Shown here in pieces: positions 57,992-64,000 of a stretch of DNA of 64,000 bases. The notes under the pieces were generated by a model. The model did not search any database. It was not told the origin of the DNA and saw only the letters and a program-made list of their open reading frames with translations. Positions within the stretch are counted from its first letter, which is position 1. The number at the start of each line of letters is the position of its first letter. A program made the position numbers and the translations under genes. Source of the stretch: Branchiostoma lanceolatum (Eukaryota > Chordata > Leptocardii > Amphioxiformes > Branchiostomatidae); contig NC_089727.1 of assembly GCF_035083965.1 (NCBI RefSeq), forward strand, positions 16,754,769-16,818,768, given 5' to 3'.

Positions 57992-58389
57992 CCATATGCA
58001 TCTGTTGACAAACAAGTAACACTGTACCGACGCTACTGAGAATTTGGTTACAGTCGACTTCAAATAAATTCTGACACAATATGTGCGTGGAGCTAAATCA
58101 TACCCTATTAGGTGGTCAATGCTCTACTGGTATCTACATCTTGCTAGACCACCGCCGCTTTACCACCAGGATTGGTGATTTTTTACGTACATTCCTCCGA
58201 GCAGCTTGTGGTTACAATGTCAGCCAACGTTTATACAACATGCCCACCGCTGTCAGGTATCACACAGGCGAGTATTTATAAAGTCCCACAGGTATTTCCT
58301 GCCACGGGCACCTCGTGTTTATACACAACAGGTGGGAAAGGCATTAGTACACACTTGTTCTTTACCGTACAAGGTATTCACAACAACCG

Positions 58390-58935
58390 CCAGACAAGGA
58401 CATGTAACTCTGTACGCTGTGGGTGAGGACTGAAATGATACGGATGGCGGGAAAGTATTGATCTTCAAGCAGATGTAGAACGGATGGCGGGAAAGTATTG
58501 ATCTTCAAGCAGATGTAGAACGGCAAATTCAATGGCATGTAATTCTGTACGCTGTGGGTGAGGACTGAAATGATACGGATGGCGGGAAAGTATTGATCTT
58601 CAAGCAGATGTAGAACGGATGGCGGAAAAGTATTGATCTTCAAGCAGATGTAGAACGGATGGCGGGAAAGTATTGATCTTCAAGCAGATGTAGAACGGAT
58701 GGCGGGAAAGTATTGATCTTCAAGCAGATGTAGAACTGCAAATTCAAGGGCATGTAACTCTGTACGCTGTGGGTGAGGACTGAAAAGATACGGATGGCGG
58801 GAAAGTATCGATCTTCAAGCAGATGTAGAACGTCAAATTCAAGGGCATGTCACTCGGTACGGTGTGGGTGAGGACTGAAAAGATACGGATGGCGGGAAAG
58901 TATTGATCTTCAAGCAGATGTAGAACGACAAATTC
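58390..58935. repeat. Composite tandem array (40-bp and about 53-bp units)
   Basis: A 40-bp unit (ACGGATGGCGGGAAAGTATT...) alternates with a second unit (GGCATGTAACTCTGTACGCT...GAGGACTGAAA). There are about nine copies of the first and five of the second. The CTTCAAGCAGATGTAGA part resembles the end of the TAATCTCCAAGCAGATC MITE. It is not a CRISPR array; the pattern is a higher-order satellite. Confidence 0.85.
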
Positions 58936-59374
58936 GTAACGTCTTTTAAGCTCTCGTTTCCCGAAGCTGCTAGCCTTTCTTTCTCAGATGTAGGAAGGCC
59001 TAACCGAGAGTCTGAGAGACGTTATGATTTTGCATTTCTGCATCTGCTTGGAGATTAGACAAGCTATCACCTGAGAGTATTCAAATTCAATTATGTCCTG
59101 AAGCAACAACAAACGTTTGACAACTTCATGAGTTACAATGGCGTGGGCAGGTTGTTGAGTGAAACCTCCGTCCAGACACCACACAGGTGCCTGAGGTGTG
59201 TGAACGGGGGTGGACGGGGACATATTTTATTCCCTCAGCTCCATTTATTATATTCCCCTCCCTGTACTGGGAGGGAACATATTTTTTTTTGCTGGTGTGT
59301 TTTTCTTCTTCTTTCTTCTTCTTCTGCAAAAAAAAACAAGTAGATATAGGGTGGTAGGTCATACTGGTATTGCA

Positions 59375-59660
59375 GAAAGTTATATTTCCCTTAGGGAACA
59401 TGCTACGGATGTCATATTCAAGGTGTAGGTACCTCTAGAAAAGGTGAATACAGCTGGACATAAACTATGCTAACGAGGACCTCATTTGCATGATTTAGGG
59501 AGAAACTTCATAATTCCCTTACGGTGAATGCTACGGATGTCATATTTGAGGTGTAGGTAGCTTTAGAAAATGTAAATACAACGGAATGTGATTTATGCTA
59601 ATGAGGACCCAATTTGCATAATTTGTGCAGCGACTTCATATTTCTTTTGTGGTTAATGGG
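59375..59660. repeat. Tandem repeat of about 125 bp, two and a bit copies
   Basis: TGCTACGGATGTCATATT, AGGTGTAGGTA and ATGCTAACGAGGACC recur at about 125-bp intervals. From 59.66 to 60.98 kb no gene is recognised. Confidence 0.7.
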
Positions 59661-60990
59661 ATGGGGATATCCTGCGTTTTCTCAAAAATGTTGCCTTTCT
59701 AGTTTCATCCATCTTTTCACAAGTTCTATGTTTGTGTTCTACTTTCTAAGATCTCAGCTTTTCTCATATGGAGAAGGTCAGTGTGATTGACACAATTTCT
59801 AAAGCTTCGAATTCTGTTGTTGTGAATGTTGAAGACCCCAAACTTTATGAGCACACTGGAGTAATCGTAATGATAACAACACGCTCGCGGAGCTTAATCG
59901 TGAACAGCCCACACACGCCTGCTCCGTTAACGCCCACTTTACACACAAATTTCCCCGATATTGGTTTGGTGCGACCACCCCTGTGAGACTAGTTGGCTTT
60001 AACTTTTATGTAATGCTAGTATTCAGAACGATAGCTGGCGAAAGGACAGATGAAAACGATAAAGATGCAGCTGTCGTGAAATGATCGCGAACGAATTCTG
60101 AAAACTCTGACAAGAAAAGAGTATATTTGATCTATAAGACGTAAACAGCTTTTGAATTCTTTAGCTGTTTTCTATCTACTTCTGTATCACTATGAATATT
60201 GTTTTGTCCTTGACTGTTTATTCTGTCTTTCACTGCATCCTCTCCTCATGCATGATATGACATGGTTTTCCTTGCTTATATATTTTCCTCGTCTCTCTTT
60301 CCTTCTATTCTCCCTGTTAAACGTTAGTCAAGACGTTGTGAGGAAACTTGAAACCATGGGAAATCTTGTACGGTCACTAAGCAGCAGTTCGCCACCTGTT
60401 CTGAACATCTTGATTTGTCGTTTCTTAAAGATGCACCATCGTCTTGGCCCCACAAGGGTTCTCATGCCGAAGTTTATCGTCGTCCATAAAAAGTAGTTAT
60501 TACTGACATTTGTTCGTGACCTTCACCGATAGATGTCGACGTTTGATTGCATTTCAATGTCACAGCCGTGTCGTATCTGTGTCGGTGACCTGGGGTCAAT
60601 AGGTCATGACCTGAGGTCAGTAGGTCATCGGGGGCCCGTCAGGTGTGCACAGCTGCCATTATGCAGGGGTTGTATGTTACTATGTAGTGACGTCACGAGG
60701 CTGGTTAGTACCGTGTGGATGTCAGGACAAATCGTCAGAACTTGAGAGTTTTAAGGGGTGAAGTCAGAAACTGATAAAGAAAGAAAGAGACTGATTTAGT
60801 TGGACATAATTGTAGCACCGTGTTCTTGACATTGCAGATCTTTCCAGAAAATCCTCTTATTGCATTCAGTCTGCTCTGTATCATGCACACGATTTTGTCA
60901 TGTTCATTTGAAGTCGGGCATGGCTTAACTAGCAGAAAATTTGCTGGCCGTGGATACGTACACGAACCGGGGTGGCCGTGAGCTGCACCT

Positions 60991-61012
60991 GGGGGGGGGG
61001 GGGGGGGGGGGG
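60991..61012 (+). repeat. Poly-G tract, about 22 G
   Basis: An unbroken G run, the longest in the window; a shorter one is at 2912-2923. Tract length is unreliable in most assemblies. Confidence 0.9.
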
Positions 61013-61453
61013 CAGCGGGAAACATCGCACTTGACCTTGACGATTTGGCAACGGTGCAGCCGAACAAAAATCTGTATCTGAAAGCCTTCTAGCGACTTGT
61101 TTTCCACATCGGTCGAGACTTTGTACACTTTTGGCTCGTGTTTCAAATCAGAGATGCCCAAGGGGAAAACCAAAGTCTGTTGTTGAAGAATTTTGATTGA
61201 AAATTCGTGTCAGACGACTTATTCGGGCAAACAAAAGACATCAGTGACATTCTTGGCACAACATCAGAGATTTGGGGATACAGTTTGTTATACCGCCTAA
61301 CCTACTTAACTTTAGTTAACATTGACTTAAATCGAGTCTGAAAGGCAAGGTGATTTGCACAAGAGTAGGGTTATGTTGAATTACAACTGGGAGAAATGTT
61401 AACCTTACCCCTTTTGCCTAATTCTGCCCATAACCCCGTAGGAAGGCCTGGTG

Positions 61454-61920
61454 TAGCCTCTACCAGGCTCCAGAGGTGGCTGGAAAGAGTCGAAATTGGC
61501 CAAATAGACAGATAACATGCCAGAGGAGTAAGTCCGCTAAATGAGTACAGTTCAGTACTCCTTTATCGAACTATCTCATCTCAGACATGTTTTTTTATTT
61601 TTCTATTGTTGGGTAGGCCGAATACTCTCTCTTCGCAGCCAGGGCAGCCTGAATTGCGAGGAGCGCACATTTTGACGGGGCTAGATCGCAAGGGTCTGGA
61701 GCGGCTGCCATCCGTCGCGCAGGTGACCTCAATACGGCAATTGCCCCATGTGCGGCCATAGGACTGTAGGTCACTCACACCGGGGCATGCCCCTACTCTT
61801 TTCGATGAGTGCGGTGGGTTATTTAACGTGCTCGAGGTGTGGCTCTCCTCAAACACGGGACCTCCATTTGACGTCCTATCCTATCTCTTTCCTGCCGCCT
61901 CAGGGGCCTGGTAGAGGCTA
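61454..61920. repeat. TAGCCTCTACCAGGC element with SINE fragment inserted
   Basis: The left half matches 9175-9381, and the right end is GGGCCTGGTAGAGGCTA. Between them, 61640-61885 is a minus-strand SINE fragment (GGGGCATGCCCCT and ACGGGACCTCCATTTGACG match 7275-7697). From 61.92 to 63.4 kb no gene is supported. Confidence 0.65.
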
Positions 61921-63402
61921 TAGCTGGTGGAGACTACCTAGGCCTGGTAAAGGCTACGCGCCCGGCTGTAGGGTTCCCGCTGACAGGCGTGGGTAATGGA
62001 GTTACAGTTGTTTGTATAAACCGGTCAGGCAGAAACATGTAACATTGGCAATGGGCCATCAGCAAAGTGGGAGGGGAACTAACTAGATCTGACGGGGTCT
62101 GAGGGAAGGCTAGGACGACATTGCGGTTCGTTAGATATTTGAGAAACTACACTTTGAAACATACGTGCTGTTCTGGGTGGTGCAGGGAGGACAGGTGGCC
62201 AAGAAACGGCTGTAGTCAGCAGAAAGGAAACCAATTCTTTACTTTGTGTTACAGGTACGTTATAATTACACGTATTTGTCTTAATCTGTGTAACCTCCAT
62301 TAACATTAATCCGCCGGGTTGCATAAATCCGCACTTTGCAAAAACAGTGGGTTTTAGAGGTGTCTTGTGAAGCACCCCCAGGTATGCACAGTTTAGATAT
62401 ACGAGAGTGTGTTGTACCGGGGACGTTAGATTGGAGTCTGTTTGGACGTATCTTTTCAGGGTGGCGAAATTGTGTACCCTGGTGGAATTATGGTAGCAGA
62501 TGTTAGATTGAAGATGCTTTTTTGGTTTGTGATCGGTCTTAGCATGATTTATCATATGCATGTTTTTGCCATTGATGCCTAAAGGGGACACCATTCTTAA
62601 TGATCTTATAGTAGGGAAATGATACTGTAATGTAAAAACATGCACAATACGAGACCAATCTTGCACTTGTTGCCATTCATTGTTACGTGTGCACTTTGTC
62701 CATTACAGTTCTGACGATTCTTTTGCAGCTTCCGTTTTCATTCCCCCACTCTTTCCTCTGTGTCAGTTTTACTTGAAAAACTTTAGAATCCCAAGGAAAT
62801 ATTATAAAAGATATATGTGATACGATTCATACGAATGTGGTAAAAGGAAATATGAGGTAAGTACTACTACGTAGTGATGACGTACTATATAGATAAACCG
62901 TAACTCAAAGGTTTTCACTTTTAACTCACATATCAAACGTTTGTCTTACATTTCCCTTCCTAAAACTCCCAATCTCTGTGCTATTCTTCTGTGCCCCGTC
63001 TCCTGCTTCAGTAGCGAATCCATCCATCAGTCTAGACAGCTAGACTTGACTAGGACAGTCCATGAGAGACAAGAGCGAGTCTTATCCTTTAATCTGAACC
63101 ACCGCCAAGTTGTCCGATAAATAATTGTCACCTTCAAAGTAAATATCATCTGCCAAAATACACAGCGTCCAACCCTTGGGTGTTGAGGTTACCCAAATTT
63201 TATCCGGGCGGAAAATCCAGATGCTTCGTCAGAGGAAATCCGGGGATAGAGAAGGATCTGTGAGGCTGTGCAGAAGTCACTGGCGTTGCTAGGCAACGTG
63301 GTGATGGACGAAAGAATCGTCTGAGTCTAGGGAACCTGCGTGCCAAGCATCGTTAACAAAGTAAACTAGGCTCAACTTTGAAATCCGTCTGTGTAGACAA
63401 TA

Positions 63403-63649
63403 CGCTCGTTCTCATTTGAATGTACACATTTTGTAACTTCCGTTACCGTTTGAAGTAAGACGTTTCTGACATTAAGATATGCCAGATATAAGGTGCCAAA
63501 CTGTCGTTTTTAAAAGCCAAACAAAAAATTAAGTTGTCATTAAAACGACAGTTTGGCACCTTATATGTGGCATATCTTAATGTCAGAAACGTCTAACTTC
63601 AAACGGTAACGGAAGTTACAAAATGTGTACATTTAAATGAGAACGAGCG
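63403..63649. repeat. Hairpin MITE with about 108-bp arms
   Basis: CGCTCGTTCTCATTTGAATG at the left end is inverted at the right. The arms match through CGACAGTTTGGCACCTTATA around a short AT-rich spacer. No coding potential. Confidence 0.8.
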
Positions 63650-64000
63650 AATAGCGAACGTGGCCAGACTGATGATACTGCAAAGTCCATACAGCACAAT
63701 CATCTTTATTTGAAGAACATTCCAATTTTCTCCCTACATCGTGGAGGTACGTTAGACTAAATCGCATAATTCCTGCCCCACCGCCACCCCCGCCCTTCTA
63801 CTCCACGTAAAATAACCAGCCTCTTGGAGAAGTTTTTTCTATCAAGTTTGCTCGTGACCAGAGCAATTAGCCCAGGGAGGAGCTGGGTTTGGTTTCTTTT
63901 GGCTCAGCCGTGTCTGCCCTGGCACAGAAACAACTCGCTATCTCCCTACGCGTATACGGTAATCCCGAGTTTGAACAGATTGTGACAGTCAGAGTGTGTG

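Noticed and set aside
62079-62666. A 195-codon open frame on the minus strand
   Set aside because: No domain, signal peptide or repeat-like composition; codon use looks random, and no splice structure supports it. Chance frame.

Overview
The window reads as nuclear DNA of an invertebrate chordate. Split genes with consensus GT-AG introns, clear counterparts of vertebrate genes (TMEM60, the mitochondrial ornithine carrier, CABLES, an RLIM/RNF6-like RING protein, a GT11 fucosyltransferase), and a very high load of short palindromic elements and tRNA-derived SINEs suggest a cephalochordate (amphioxus, Branchiostoma). That species call is inference; nothing in the window fixes it.

Layout from left to right. 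1-0.77 kb: first coding exon of a secreted CAP/CRISP-family protein (minus strand), which runs off the left edge. 1.2-3.76 kb: a foldback-like element with about 415-bp inverted arms made of tandem repeats, inserted inside a small MITE that still has its 9-bp target duplication. 5.5-11.24 kb (minus): a seven-coding-exon secreted protein with a TSP1-like module, a vWA domain with MIDAS residues, a Ser/Glu-rich tail and an Arg-Gly tail; its TATA box and 5' UTR exon are visible. 14.97-15.37 kb (minus): TMEM60. 16.4-23.8 kb (plus): SLC25A15-like mitochondrial carrier, six coding exons, head-to-head with TMEM60. 24.7-31.9 kb: a locus duplicated about three times that carries an invertebrate-type CSalpha-beta defensin gene (intact copy 28.6-29.84 kb, frameshifted copy 25.7-26.65 kb, exon-4 relic near 27.1 kb, promoter relic near 31.8 kb). 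A miniature LTR element with a tRNA-like sequence in its LTRs lies inside this cluster. 33.88-41.44 kb (minus): complete CABLES gene, 13 coding exons; its last codons form the terminal unit of a 50-bp minisatellite. 41.7-44.4 kb (plus): RLIM/RNF6-like RING-H2 E3 ligase, sharing a bidirectional promoter with CABLES. 45.7-46.9 kb (plus): intronless GT11 fucosyltransferase. 47-64 kb: no gene recognised; SINEs, a non-LTR 3' end, MITEs with clear 8- or 9-bp target duplications, and tandem arrays.

The genes are unrelated housekeeping, secreted and immune-type genes, not a pathway cluster. The most noteworthy items are the defensin cluster, the miniature LTR element with Pol III box-like motifs, and the minisatellite grown out of the CABLES terminal exon. 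Gene models were built by hand from reading-frame continuity and splice consensus; all spliced phases given were checked for consistency.
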